From the NCBI GenBank assembly GCA_028694915.1, contig JAQVJY010000004.1, forward strand, positions 80,859 to 144,858: a stretch of DNA of 64,000 bases, written 5' to 3'. The translations under genes and the position numbers were made by a program. Shown in pieces: positions 25,928-34,620 of the stretch (its first letter is position 1; each line of letters begins with the position of its first letter). The notes under the pieces are model-generated. The model ran no database searches. It saw only the letters and a program-made list of their open reading frames with translations, and had not been told where the DNA came from. The stretch comes from Paludibacteraceae bacterium (GTDB lineage Bacteria > Bacteroidota > Bacteroidia > Bacteroidales > Paludibacteraceae).

Positions 25928-26938
25928 TTATTTGCTCAAAGCTTGTGATACACTTACAGCCACGGCCACAGTAGCACCAACCATTGGGTTGTTACCCATG
26001 CCTAAGAATCCCATCATCTCTACGTGAGCAGGAACCGATGAAGAACCAGCAAATTGTGCGTCAGAGTGCATACGACCCATGGTGTCTGTCATACCATAAG
26101 AAGCAGGACCAGCAGCCATATTATCTGGGTGCAATGTACGACCTGTACCGCCACCTGAAGCTACTGAGAAATAGCGTTCGCCAGCCAATACGCGTTCTTT
26201 TTTGTACGTACCAGCTACTGGATGTTGGAAACGAGTTGGGTTGGTTGAGTTACCTGTGATTGATACGTCAACACCTTCTTTCCACATAATAGCTACACCT
26301 TCGCGAACATCGTCAGCACCATAGCAATTCACTTTAGCACGTGGGCCATTTGAATACGCTTTAGTTTTAACGACTTTCAATTCGCTAGTGTAATAATCAA
26401 ATTCGGTTTGTACATAAGTAAAACCATTGATACGTGAAATAATCATAGCTGCATCTTTTCCAAGACCATTTAAGATAACACGTAATGGTTGCGTACGTAC
26501 TTTGTTAGCCATTTCAGCAATTTTGATGGCGCCTTCAGCTGCAGCAAACGATTCGTGTCCTGCCAAGAAAGCAAAACATTGTGTTTCTTCGCGCAACAAC
26601 ATAGCGGCCAAGTTACCATGACCAATACCTACTTTACGATCGTCGGCTACAGAGCCTGCGATACAGAAAGCTTGCAAACCTTCGCCAATAGCTTCAGCAG
26701 CATCAGCAGCATTTTTACAACCTTTTTTGATAGCGATAGCAGCACCTACTACGTAAGCCCATTTAGCGTTTTCAAAACTAATATTTTGTGTTTGTTCGCA
26801 GTCCAAATAAGGGTCGATACCCAATTTGTCGCAAATTTGATTTGCTTCTTCAATGGATGCGATACCGTAGGAGTTCAACACTTTTTTGATTGAAGCCTCA
26901 CGACGGTTTTGGCTTTCAAATTTTACTTCTCTTATCAT
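25928..26938 (-). CDS. GGGtGRT protein (conserved, function unknown)
   Basis: This 336-residue cytoplasmic protein carries the name-giving motif SGGGTGRTLHPDNMAAGPA near residues 255-273. It also has the conserved segments VGIGHGNLAAMLLREETQCFAFLAGHESFAAAEG (in parts: VGIGHGNLAA, LAGHESFAAAEG) and GFLGMGNNPMVGATVAVAV at the end. I recall this family from anaerobes, usually beside a NifU-like scaffold protein, as here: the partner starts 20 bases upstream in the same operon. No reaction is known to me. The pairing suggests Fe-S cluster or sulfur handling. Confidence 0.85.
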   Translation of the reverse strand: MIREVKFESQNRREASIKKVLNSYGIASIEEANQICDKLGIDPYLDCEQTQNISFENAKWAYVVGAAIAIKKGCKNAADAAEAIGEGLQAFCIAGSVADDRKVGIGHGNLAAMLLREETQCFAFLAGHESFAAAEGAIKIAEMANKVRTQPLRVILNGLGKDAAMIISRINGFTYVQTEFDYYTSELKVVKTKAYSNGPRAKVNCYGADDVREGVAIMWKEGVDVSITGNSTNPTRFQHPVAGTYKKERVLAGERYFSVASGGGTGRTLHPDNMAAGPASYGMTDTMGRMHSDAQFAGSSSVPAHVEMMGFLGMGNNPMVGATVAVAVSVSQALSK

Positions 26939-26958
26939 TGTTTATTTCCTCCTATTAA

Positions 26959-27660
26959 TTAGTCAATACGTGGGTCAATAAATTTAACGGCACCTTGTTC
27001 AGCTGTAAAACGACCGTAATGTGCAGTCGATTTTTTAAGCGCTTCGTTAGCATCTACGCCTTTTTTGATCAAGTCCATCATTGGGCCAACACGCACGAAT
27101 TCGTAACCACAAACTTCGCCATCTTCGTCTAACGCAATTTTAGTTACATAACCTTCGGCCATTTCCAAATAACGAACGCCTTTAGCTTTAGTTGAGAACA
27201 TGGTTCCAACTTGCGAACGCAAACCTTTACCCAAATCTTCCAAACCTGCACCAATTACCAAACCGCCTTCAGAGAAAGCTGATTGCGTACGACCGTAAAC
27301 GATTTGCAAAAACAATTCACGCATCGCGGTGTTAATAGCATCACAAACTAAGTCGGTATTCAATGCTTCAAGAATGGTTTTTCCAGGAAGAATTTCAGCA
27401 GCCATAGCAGCTGAGTGAGTCATACCTGAACAACCGATGGTTTCAATCAAAGCTTCTTCGATAAGACCATCTTTTACATTCAAGGTCAATTTACAAGCAC
27501 CTTGTTGTGGTGCACACCAACCAATGCCGTGAGTCAAACCAGAAATATCTTTTATTTCTTTGGCCTTCACCCATTTTCCTTCTTCAGGGATTGGGGCTGG
27601 ACCATGATTTGGCCCTTTTTTTACAACACACATGTGTTCTACTTCGTGAGAGTAAATCAT
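26959..27660 (-). CDS. NifU-N-like iron-sulfur assembly scaffold-type protein
   Basis: This 233-residue protein resembles the NifU/IscU N-terminal fold. It has GIGWCAPQQGACKLTLNVKDGLIEEALIETIGCSGMTHSAA (in parts: GIGWCAPQQGAC, ETIGCSGMTHSAA) and KTILEALNTDLVCDAIN. The three cysteines correspond in spacing to scaffold ligands, although the usual motifs are shifted. The extra N-terminal ~45 residues and the C-terminal extension are typical of the variant that travels with the GGGtGRT protein. It is first in this two-gene operon, with a promoter at 27700-27707. The client of the scaffold is unknown. Confidence 0.83.
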   Translation of the reverse strand: MIYSHEVEHMCVVKKGPNHGPAPIPEEGKWVKAKEIKDISGLTHGIGWCAPQQGACKLTLNVKDGLIEEALIETIGCSGMTHSAAMAAEILPGKTILEALNTDLVCDAINTAMRELFLQIVYGRTQSAFSEGGLVIGAGLEDLGKGLRSQVGTMFSTKAKGVRYLEMAEGYVTKIALDEDGEVCGYEFVRVGPMMDLIKKGVDANEALKKSTAHYGRFTAEQGAVKFIDPRID

Positions 27661-27699
27661 AATTTTATAATATTAATTAATCACTAAATTTTCGCAGCA

Positions 27700-27707
27700 C
27701 AAAGGTA
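27700..27707 (-). promoter_or_regulatory. Promoter -7 element for the scaffold/GGGtGRT operon
   Basis: TACCTTTG on the minus strand fits TAnnTTTG and lies 40 bases before the ATG at 27660. Confidence 0.55.
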
Positions 27708-27928
27708 CGATTTTTTTTGGTTAAATAAAGTACTCTGAAAATGATTTTAAATGTTTTCCTACAGATTCGCATAATTGATTATTTATAAGCGAATTACAAC
27801 CATAATAAACCCTAAAAACAGAACGTTCAAACAGGAACAAAAACTAATTGAAAAGCACTCCTAAAAGAAAGATTAAAATTTATCAAATTGAATTATTGAT
27901 TCTCGATTTTATTTTCATAAGAATTTTG

Positions 27929-27936
27929 TATCTTTG
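27929..27936 (+). promoter_or_regulatory. Promoter and structured leader of the DUF5606 gene
   Basis: TATCTTTG followed by CC fits the consensus. The leader of about 115 bases has two small hairpins: TTTTGA/TCAAAA (27962-27978) and TCGG/CCGA (27980-27997). The rest of the gene-free stretch 27661-28056 is AT-rich and I see nothing else in it. Confidence 0.55.
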
Positions 27937-28056
27937 CCACTCGCAAAACAGAAATTTCATGTTTTGAACACATCAAAAGTCGGCTAAACCATACCGAAAC
28001 ACTTGAAATAAAAAGAGAATCATTATTTAACACTTTATATCAATACAGAATTAGTT

Positions 28057-28470
28057 ATGCTTAAAACAATTTTATCCATTTCTGGTAAACCAGGTTTATA
28101 CAAACTCATTTCACAATCGAAAAACATGATTATCGTAGAGTCACTTATCGACGGTAAACGCATTCCTTCTCATTCGCACGACAAAGTGGTGGCTCTTTCG
28201 GACATTGCCATGTTTACCGATGCTGGTGAAGTACCTTTGCACGAAGTTTTAGCACAAATGTGTGCCAAAGAAAATGGTCAAAAAGCACCCATCGATCCTA
28301 AAGAAACGCCTGACAAATTGCGCGCCTATTTTGGTGAAGTTTTACCAACTTTCGATCGCGAACGCGTTTATCCTACCGATATCAAAAAACTAATTGTATG
28401 GTATAATCTGCTTATTCAAAATGGCATCACGGATTTCTCGGTAAAAGAAGAATCGGAACCAGCAAAATAA
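28057..28470 (+). CDS. DUF5606 protein
   Basis: This 137-residue protein has the conserved opening LKTILSISGKPGLYKLISQSKNMIIVESL (in parts: ILSISGKPGLYKL, then NMIIVESL), SLIDGKRIPS, SHDKVVALSDIAMFTD and ERVYPTDIKKLIVWYNLL. I know it as a Bacteroidota-restricted family of unknown function. A small N-terminal beta barrel and a helical C-terminus seem likely. It is followed 21 bases later by the carboxyltransferase gene and probably shares its transcript. Confidence 0.85.
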   Translation: MLKTILSISGKPGLYKLISQSKNMIIVESLIDGKRIPSHSHDKVVALSDIAMFTDAGEVPLHEVLAQMCAKENGQKAPIDPKETPDKLRAYFGEVLPTFDRERVYPTDIKKLIVWYNLLIQNGITDFSVKEESEPAK

Positions 28471-28491
28471 ACCTCTAAACCTTAAACGGAC

Positions 28492-30258
28492 ATGAAAAAA
28501 GAGATCAAATTTAGTCTAGTTTACCGCGACATGTGGCAATCGTCGGGTAAATATGTCCCTCGTAAAGATCAATTGGCACAAGTAGCGCCAGTCATCATCG
28601 ACATGGGTTGCTTTGCACGCGTCGAAACCAATGGCGGTGCTTCGGAACAAGTGAATTTACTTTATGGCGAAAATCCAAACGACGCTGTACGCACCTTCAC
28701 AAAACCATTCAACGAAGTAGGCATACAAACACACATGCTCGACCGTGGTTTAAATGGTTTACGTATGAATCCGGTTCCTGCCGACGTACGCGAATTGATG
28801 TACAAAGTCAAAAAAGCACAAGGTACTGATATCACACGCATTTTTTGCGGACTAAATGATGTAAGAAACATTGCGCCCTCTATCAAATGGGCGAAAGCCG
28901 CTGGCATGATTGCGCAAGCAACGATGTGTATTACCTATTCGCCGATTCACAATGCGGAATATTACATCAACATGGCCGAACAGTTGATTGCCGAAGGAGC
29001 TCAAGAAATTTGTTTAAAAGATATGGCGGGAATTGGTCGCCCAGACATGCTCGGCATCATTGTAAAATCAATTAAAACCAATCATCCCGACATTACCATT
29101 CAATATCATGGTCATTCAGGCCCAGGTTTCTCGGTAGCATCCATGCTCGAAGTTGCCAAAGCTGGTGTCGATATTTTGGACGTAGCCATGGAACCACTTT
29201 CATGGGGTATGGTTCATCCTGATGTGATTACCATTCAAGCCATGTTAAAAGATTCTGGCTTCCAAGTGGCCGACATCAATATGAACGCCTATATGGAAGC
29301 TCGCCGTTTGACACAAAGTTTTATGGACGATTTCTTAGGCTATTTCATCGATCCACGCAATCGCTATATGACTTCGTTATTAGTTGGTTGTGGACTTCCT
29401 GGTGGTATGATGGGATCTTTAATGGCTGACCTCAAAGGCGTGCACATGGCCATTAACAACAACTTGAAAGCACAAGGAAAAGCGACTTTGAACGAAGACG
29501 AATTATTGGTTCAACTGTTCGACGAAGTGAAACATATTTGGCCAAAACTCGGTTATCCTCCATTGGTAACACCATTCAGTCAATATGTTAAAAACGTGGC
29601 ACTTATGAATGTGTTTGCCATGAGTAAAGGCGATCAACGCTGGACAATGATTGATGGCAATACTTGGGATATGATTTTAGGTAAAGCTGGTAAACTGCCA
29701 GGTAAATTGGATCCAGAAATTATAGAATTAGCTAAATCAAAAAATCTCGAATTTTTCGACGGTAATCCTCAAGATAACTATCCAAATGCACTTCCAAAAT
29801 ACATCAAAGAGATGGAAGAATTGGGTTGGGACAGAGGACAAGATGATGAAGAGTTGTTCGAATTTGCGATGCACGATAAACAATACCGCGATTTCAAATC
29901 GGGCGAAGCTAAAAAACGCTTTAATATAGAGTTGCACGAAGCGATGGAACAACAATTGCAATCATCGGGTAAAGACATCAAAATACCAGATTTGCGCGCA
30001 CTTCGTCATCCAAATGCAGAACCTGTGACTGCACCTGTAAGCGGCCGCATTATGTGGGAATTCGACTTTGTAGATCGTTCTGTAAAACCAGCCATTGGCA
30101 CGGTGTACGAAAAAGGCGATTTATTGTGTGCAATTCAAACAAACGGACGTGGCTTGGAAGTTGTTCCTGCACTATTCCCAGGACAAATTGTGGAAGTAGT
30201 GGCAGACCAAGGTGCTTTAGTGAAAAAAGGCGATATTATTGCCTATATTGAAAAATAA
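28492..30258 (+). CDS. Oxaloacetate decarboxylase alpha / pyruvate carboxylase B-like protein without biotin lysine
   Basis: This is a 588-residue protein. Residues about 1-290 form the HMGL-like carboxyltransferase barrel, with YRDMWQSSGK near 11, ICLKDMAGI near 175 and the metal-binding QYHGHSG near 202. The conserved PYC/OadA domain follows, then a biotinyl/lipoyl-like domain (about 515-588). Where that domain normally has AMKM with the biotinylated lysine, the sequence reads CAIQTNGRGLEVV, so no lysine is available. The enzyme may use another carrier or act without biotin. Known relatives interconvert pyruvate and oxaloacetate or methylmalonyl-CoA in succinate/propionate fermentation, which matches mutAB in this window. 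Confidence 0.88.
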   Translation: MKKEIKFSLVYRDMWQSSGKYVPRKDQLAQVAPVIIDMGCFARVETNGGASEQVNLLYGENPNDAVRTFTKPFNEVGIQTHMLDRGLNGLRMNPVPADVRELMYKVKKAQGTDITRIFCGLNDVRNIAPSIKWAKAAGMIAQATMCITYSPIHNAEYYINMAEQLIAEGAQEICLKDMAGIGRPDMLGIIVKSIKTNHPDITIQYHGHSGPGFSVASMLEVAKAGVDILDVAMEPLSWGMVHPDVITIQAMLKDSGFQVADINMNAYMEARRLTQSFMDDFLGYFIDPRNRYMTSLLVGCGLPGGMMGSLMADLKGVHMAINNNLKAQGKATLNEDELLVQLFDEVKHIWPKLGYPPLVTPFSQYVKNVALMNVFAMSKGDQRWTMIDGNTWDMILGKAGKLPGKLDPEIIELAKSKNLEFFDGNPQDNYPNALPKYIKEMEELGWDRGQDDEELFEFAMHDKQYRDFKSGEAKKRFNIELHEAMEQQLQSSGKDIKIPDLRALRHPNAEPVTAPVSGRIMWEFDFVDRSVKPAIGTVYEKGDLLCAIQTNGRGLEVVPALFPGQIVEVVADQGALVKKGDIIAYIEK

Positions 30259-30275
30259 AGAATTCACATTCGAAC

Positions 30276-30307
30276 AAAAAGCCCGCCACCTCAGGTGGTG
30301 GGCTTTT
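30276..30307. terminator. Intrinsic terminator after the carboxyltransferase
   Basis: The stem AAAAAGCCCGCCACC/GGTGGTGGGCTTTTTT has a three-base loop (TCA) and both A and T runs. It ends nine bases before the next ATG. Confidence 0.88.
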
Positions 30308-30315
30308 TTAATAGT

Positions 30316-30855
30316 ATGATAACTCTACAACCCATAACTACGGCGAACGACAGTTTGCTAACACCGCTCAAAGCACTGTACGAAAGTGCATTCCCATCGT
30401 GCGAACGACGTCAGACCGAAAAGCTCGTGCACTTAATTGCCAACGAGCCACGATTTGTGTGCCTCGCCATCATGCACCAAAATGAGTTTGTTGGCTTTTT
30501 CACGAAATGGGATTTAGGAGCATTTTACTATGGCGAACATTTTGCTATTTCCGACGCTGTACGCGGTCAAAAAATGGGTTCCAAAGCCCTCCAAAAAATA
30601 GTTGAAACTGTTACCAAACCGTTGATTTTGGAAGTAGAACTGCCTACAGACAACGTAAGCACGCGGCGCATTGCATTTTACGAACGAGCAAACTTCCAAC
30701 TTTGCCGAGAAACATACATCCAACCACCCTACGAAAAGGGATTTGAACCAATTCCGATGTATCTGATGGAATATGGTGGCAATTTAACACAAACCCACTT
30801 CTCTACCATCGTCAAAACGCTACACACGGAAATTTATGGCATAAAAATTGCTTGA
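30316..30855 (+). CDS. GNAT-family N-acetyltransferase
   Basis: This is a protein of about 179 residues. The core motif A region reads ISDAVRGQKMGSKALQKIVE near residues 75-94, a typical acetyl-CoA pyrophosphate loop. RRIAFYERANFQL follows near 123, as in single-domain GNAT enzymes. A frame seven codons longer would start with GTG inside the preceding terminator, so ATG at 30316 is chosen. The substrate is unknown. It follows the hairpin closely and may depend on read-through or on a promoter I cannot see. The next gene begins 33 bases later. Confidence 0.82.
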   Translation: MITLQPITTANDSLLTPLKALYESAFPSCERRQTEKLVHLIANEPRFVCLAIMHQNEFVGFFTKWDLGAFYYGEHFAISDAVRGQKMGSKALQKIVETVTKPLILEVELPTDNVSTRRIAFYERANFQLCRETYIQPPYEKGFEPIPMYLMEYGGNLTQTHFSTIVKTLHTEIYGIKIA

Positions 30856-30888
30856 AACGAATTGTAAATCTTTCGTTTACATTTTATT

Positions 30889-31611
30889 ATGAAACACACC
30901 CTCACGGTCATTTTACTATTTATATCTTATCTTGTTCAAGCACAAGTGAATCACGAAGTGCTCTACAATGCCTATTTAACTCAAAATTTTCAGGTGTGGA
31001 AAACCACCATCGACGAAGCTCAGAAGAGCAAAATGACGCTAAAAGAACTCGCAGAAGTTATCAATTACGAATACGGATACATTGGTGCCAGTTTAGGCGC
31101 TAACAAAACCGAAGAAGCCGCACGTGTGATGCGACTCATGGGACGTCAACTAGCTATTTTAGAGCAACATCAATATCAACCAGCGGTGGTACACATGTAC
31201 CGTTCTGCCTTATATGCATTTAAAATTGCATTCAATAAATGGGATGTTATTTCACTGGGGACGCAAAGTGTGAAATACGCCGACTTAGCTTACAGCGAAG
31301 CGCCTAAAAATCCTTTAATTGTCAGTTTCAAAGGGAATGTCGATTTTTTTCGTCCACAGCTATTAGGCGGCTCCAAAAAAAATGCGCTTTATAATTACGA
31401 AAAAGCCGTGGAGTTATTTGAACAGCAGAACCAAACCACACATAATTGGAATTACCTTGCCACCTTACTATCGATGGCACAAGCGTACGAAAAAACGGGT
31501 AATCTGAAAAAAGCAGACTTAGTCTGTCAAAAGATATTGCACCTGGCTCCCAACTTCAAATATGTGAAAGAAATTTACTATCCTCAGCTGACCAAAAAAC
31601 TAGCGGATTAA
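30889..31611 (+). CDS. Secreted TPR-like protein
   Basis: This 240-residue protein has a signal peptide (MKHTLTVILLFISYLVQAQ). The mature part is helical. Its last ~60 residues look like tetratricopeptide repeats (NWNYLATLLSMAQAYEKTGNLKKADLVCQKILHLAP, in parts: LLSMAQAYEKTGNLKKADLV, then ILHLAPNF). TPR proteins mediate protein contacts; here probably in the periplasm. The specific role is unknown. A clear TAnnTTTG element is not visible upstream, so it may be cotranscribed with the acetyltransferase. Confidence 0.75.
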   Translation: MKHTLTVILLFISYLVQAQVNHEVLYNAYLTQNFQVWKTTIDEAQKSKMTLKELAEVINYEYGYIGASLGANKTEEAARVMRLMGRQLAILEQHQYQPAVVHMYRSALYAFKIAFNKWDVISLGTQSVKYADLAYSEAPKNPLIVSFKGNVDFFRPQLLGGSKKNALYNYEKAVELFEQQNQTTHNWNYLATLLSMAQAYEKTGNLKKADLVCQKILHLAPNFKYVKEIYYPQLTKKLAD

Positions 31612-31641
31612 TTTTGATTTGGTCATGTGCCAATTAATGGC

Positions 31642-31649
31642 TACTTTTG
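31642..31649 (+). promoter_or_regulatory. Promoter -7 element for the 31686 gene
   Basis: TACTTTTG fits the consensus and lies 36 bases before the ATG. Confidence 0.5.
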
Positions 31650-31685
31650 TGACGTGAAAATTACAGACTATCACTATCCAAATTT

Positions 31686-32393
31686 ATGAAAAAAATTACA
31701 TTTCTTCTCTTGTTCGTGTGTAGCGCATGGGCTCTACAAGCTACCGAATATGTTTATATCATGAGCGATTATGGAAAACCATCGTTCACCACGGCCGACG
31801 AACGTTTTCAAACATTAGGTAAAAAAGATGTTGGACTCACAGGCCCATCGTACAACGGAGGCGCAACTTCACTCGATGTTCGACTTTATGCCAAAAATAC
31901 ATACACCATCACTAGTTTAACTGGCGTAAAAATGACGCACATTGCCTTTATCATTTCGCGTACAGGCAAATATAATTTAACCTCGTTAACCTCAACCAAC
32001 GGGACATGCGAAGTAGTTGGCGCACCAAGTTACACCGCCACATGGACTGGCGATGCCGCTGAAGTTACCTTTACCATTGGCGACAAAGCCATTTATGGTA
32101 TCGAAGGCGAAACGGCTGCTGGTCAAATTGACTTTACGCAGCTCGTAATTGCCACCAATGACGCGTCTCCTGTAAAAACAGTGGAAAATTCATCTATTGA
32201 AATCGTGGCTAACAATGGCGCATTGATGATTGACGGCGTTAATGATGGCACTATGGTGGAAGTCTTCAATTTGACAGGCTCACGCATCTTAGCACAACCA
32301 TTGACGAACTCACAAGTCGTTACAGGCAACTTGCGAAAAGGTATTTACATTGTTAAAATCAACAATAAAGCCACCAAGGTATTGATTCCATAA
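31686..32393 (+). CDS. Secreted protein with T9SS C-terminal sorting domain
   Basis: This 235-residue protein has a signal peptide (MKKITFLLLFVCSAWALQA). It has a central beta-rich domain of unknown family with many Thr/Ser residues. A C-terminal region of about 70 residues (MVEVFNLTGSRIL, LRKGIYIVKINNKATKVLI) has the form of a T9SS type A sorting domain. T9SS cargo is exported through the outer membrane and often anchored to the surface. The core gives no enzymatic motif. It is transcribed from 31642 and ends at a terminator. Confidence 0.75.
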   Translation: MKKITFLLLFVCSAWALQATEYVYIMSDYGKPSFTTADERFQTLGKKDVGLTGPSYNGGATSLDVRLYAKNTYTITSLTGVKMTHIAFIISRTGKYNLTSLTSTNGTCEVVGAPSYTATWTGDAAEVTFTIGDKAIYGIEGETAAGQIDFTQLVIATNDASPVKTVENSSIEIVANNGALMIDGVNDGTMVEVFNLTGSRILAQPLTNSQVVTGNLRKGIYIVKINNKATKVLIP

Positions 32394-32418
32394 GCATTCT
32401 GGTAACCCTCTAAAATAC

Positions 32419-32455
32419 AAAATCCGCACTAACCAATGGTTAATGCGGATTTTTT
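32419..32455. terminator. Intrinsic terminator between the T9SS gene and mutB
   Basis: The stem AAATCCGCA(C)TAACC/GGTTA(A)TGCGGATTT, with one mismatch and an AAT loop, is flanked by A and T runs. It serves the convergent transcripts. Confidence 0.82.
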
Positions 32456-32496
32456 TGTTATCGAAACTGTAATAATTCGATATAAGAAACTGATGA

Positions 32497-34620
32497 TTAC
32501 TCAGCCATTAAAATTTCCATAATAGTACAAGCGGCTTTAGCCACTGGCGAGCCAGGACCAAAGATAGCTGCTACACCTGCTTTGTACAAGAAATCGTAAT
32601 CTTGTGCAGGAATAACACCACCAGCAATCACAATGATATCTTCTCGACCGAGTTTTTTCAACTCTGCAATCACTTGAGGCACCAAAGTTTTATGACCAGC
32701 TGCCAACGAAGAGATACCCATAACGTGTACGTCGTTTTCAACGGCTTGTTTAGCTGCTTCGGCAGGTGTTTGGAACAATGGTCCCATATCCACATCGAAA
32801 CCGCAATCAGCATAGCCCGTAGCCACTACTTTAGCACCACGGTCGTGACCATCTTGCCCCATTTTGGCAATCATAATACGTGGTTGACGGCCCTCTTTTT
32901 TAGCAAAAGCAGCGGTCAACTCGCAAGCTTTTTGGAAAGCTGCGTCATTTTTTGTTCCTGCGCTATACACTCCTGAAATAGTTCTAATAGTTGCTTTATA
33001 ACGGCCTACGACAACTTCGCAAGCATCTGAAATTTCTCCTAAAGTAGCACGTACACGAGCTGCCTCAACAGCCAATTCGAGCAAGTTACCTTTACCTGTT
33101 TTTACACATTCGGTAATAGCATCCAATGCTTTTTTCACAGCAGCATTATCACGATTGGCTTTCAACTGTTGTAAACGTTCAATTTGTTGTTTACGTACAG
33201 CGGTGTTATCCACTTCCAAAATATCAATTGGGTCTTCTTGTTCCAAACGATATTTATTAACGCCCACAATAATTTGAGAGCCAGAGTCGATGCGCGCTTG
33301 TGTGCGTGCAGCGGCTTCTTCGATACGCATTTTTGGCAAACCAGTTTCGATAGCCGCAGCCATACCGCCTAGTTTCTCAACTTCTTCAATCAACGCCCAC
33401 GCTTTTTCAGCCAATTCGTTGGTTAAATTTTCAACGTAAAACGAACCTGCCCAAGGATCAATTTCTTTACAGATTTGAGTTTCTTCTTGGATAAAGATTT
33501 GTGTATTACGAGCAATACGTGCCGAGAAATCGGTTGGTAAAGCAATGGCTTCGTCCAACGCATTGGTATGTAACGACTGTGTATGACCAAGAGCAGCGCC
33601 CATAGCTTCGACACATGTACGACCAATATTATTAAATGGATCTTGCTCGGTCAACGACCAACCAGAAGTTTGCGAGTGTGTACGCAATGCCAATGATTTT
33701 GGGTTTTTAGGATTGAATTGTTTTACAATTTTCGCCCACAACATACGAGCAGCACGCATCTTAGCTATTTCCATGAAATGGTTGGTACCAATAGCCCAGA
33801 AGAATGACAAACGAGGCGCAAAGGCATCGATATCCATACCAGCATTTACACCAGCACGCAAATATTCCAAACCGTCGGCCAACGTATAAGCCAATTCGAT
33901 ATCAGCCGTAGCACCAGCTTCTTGCATGTGATAACCCGAAATAGAAATCGAGTTAAATTTAGGCATCTTTTGTGAAGTGTATTCAAAAATATCAGCGATG
34001 ATTTTCATCGAGAATTTTGGTGGATAAATATAGGTATTACGCACCATAAATTCTTTTAAAATATCATTTTGGATAGTTCCAGCCATTTCGTCCAAGCTAG
34101 CGCCTTGTTCCAAGCCAGCGTTGATATAAAACGCCAAGATTGGTAAAACACCACCGTTCATGGTCATAGAAACCGACATTTTATTCAATGGAATACCATC
34201 GAACAAGACTTTCATATCTTCCACTGAGCAGATAGACACACCCGCTTTACCAACGTCACCTACCACACGTTCATGATCGGCATCGTAGCCACGGTGTGTA
34301 GCCAAGTCGAACGCTACGGACAAACCTTTTTGACCAGCAGCTAAGTTACGGCGATAAAACGCATTGGATTCTTCGGCAGTAGAAAAACCTGCATATTGAC
34401 GAATGGTCCAAGGGCGCATTGGATACATGCCGCTATAAGGACCACGCAAAAATGGTGGTAACCCTGATGCGTAATTCAAATGTTCAAGACCTTCGAGATC
34501 TTCTTTCGTATAAACTGATTTTACTGGAATGAGCTCCGGAGTCAACCAATTTTCACCATTGCAGGTAGCTTTGCTAGCCGCAACGTTTTTAATATCAATA
34601 TCATTAAAGTTTGGTTTCAT
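32497..34620 (-). CDS. mutB: Methylmalonyl-CoA mutase large (catalytic) subunit
   Basis: This subunit interconverts succinyl-CoA and (R)-methylmalonyl-CoA using adenosylcobalamin, the key step of propionate formation. The 707-residue length is normal. The TIM barrel carries [46 protein letters not shown] (in parts: [27 protein letters not shown]). The C-terminal B12 domain has the cobalamin-ligand motif DGHDRGAK near residue 595. Its ATG overlaps the mutA stop by one base (TAATG), so the two are translationally coupled. Confidence 0.97.
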   Translation of the reverse strand: MKPNFNDIDIKNVAASKATCNGENWLTPELIPVKSVYTKEDLEGLEHLNYASGLPPFLRGPYSGMYPMRPWTIRQYAGFSTAEESNAFYRRNLAAGQKGLSVAFDLATHRGYDADHERVVGDVGKAGVSICSVEDMKVLFDGIPLNKMSVSMTMNGGVLPILAFYINAGLEQGASLDEMAGTIQNDILKEFMVRNTYIYPPKFSMKIIADIFEYTSQKMPKFNSISISGYHMQEAGATADIELAYTLADGLEYLRAGVNAGMDIDAFAPRLSFFWAIGTNHFMEIAKMRAARMLWAKIVKQFNPKNPKSLALRTHSQTSGWSLTEQDPFNNIGRTCVEAMGAALGHTQSLHTNALDEAIALPTDFSARIARNTQIFIQEETQICKEIDPWAGSFYVENLTNELAEKAWALIEEVEKLGGMAAAIETGLPKMRIEEAAARTQARIDSGSQIIVGVNKYRLEQEDPIDILEVDNTAVRKQQIERLQQLKANRDNAAVKKALDAITECVKTGKGNLLELAVEAARVRATLGEISDACEVVVGRYKATIRTISGVYSAGTKNDAAFQKACELTAAFAKKEGRQPRIMIAKMGQDGHDRGAKVVATGYADCGFDVDMGPLFQTPAEAAKQAVENDVHVMGISSLAAGHKTLVPQVIAELKKLGREDIIVIAGGVIPAQDYDFLYKAGVAAIFGPGSPVAKAACTIMEILMAE

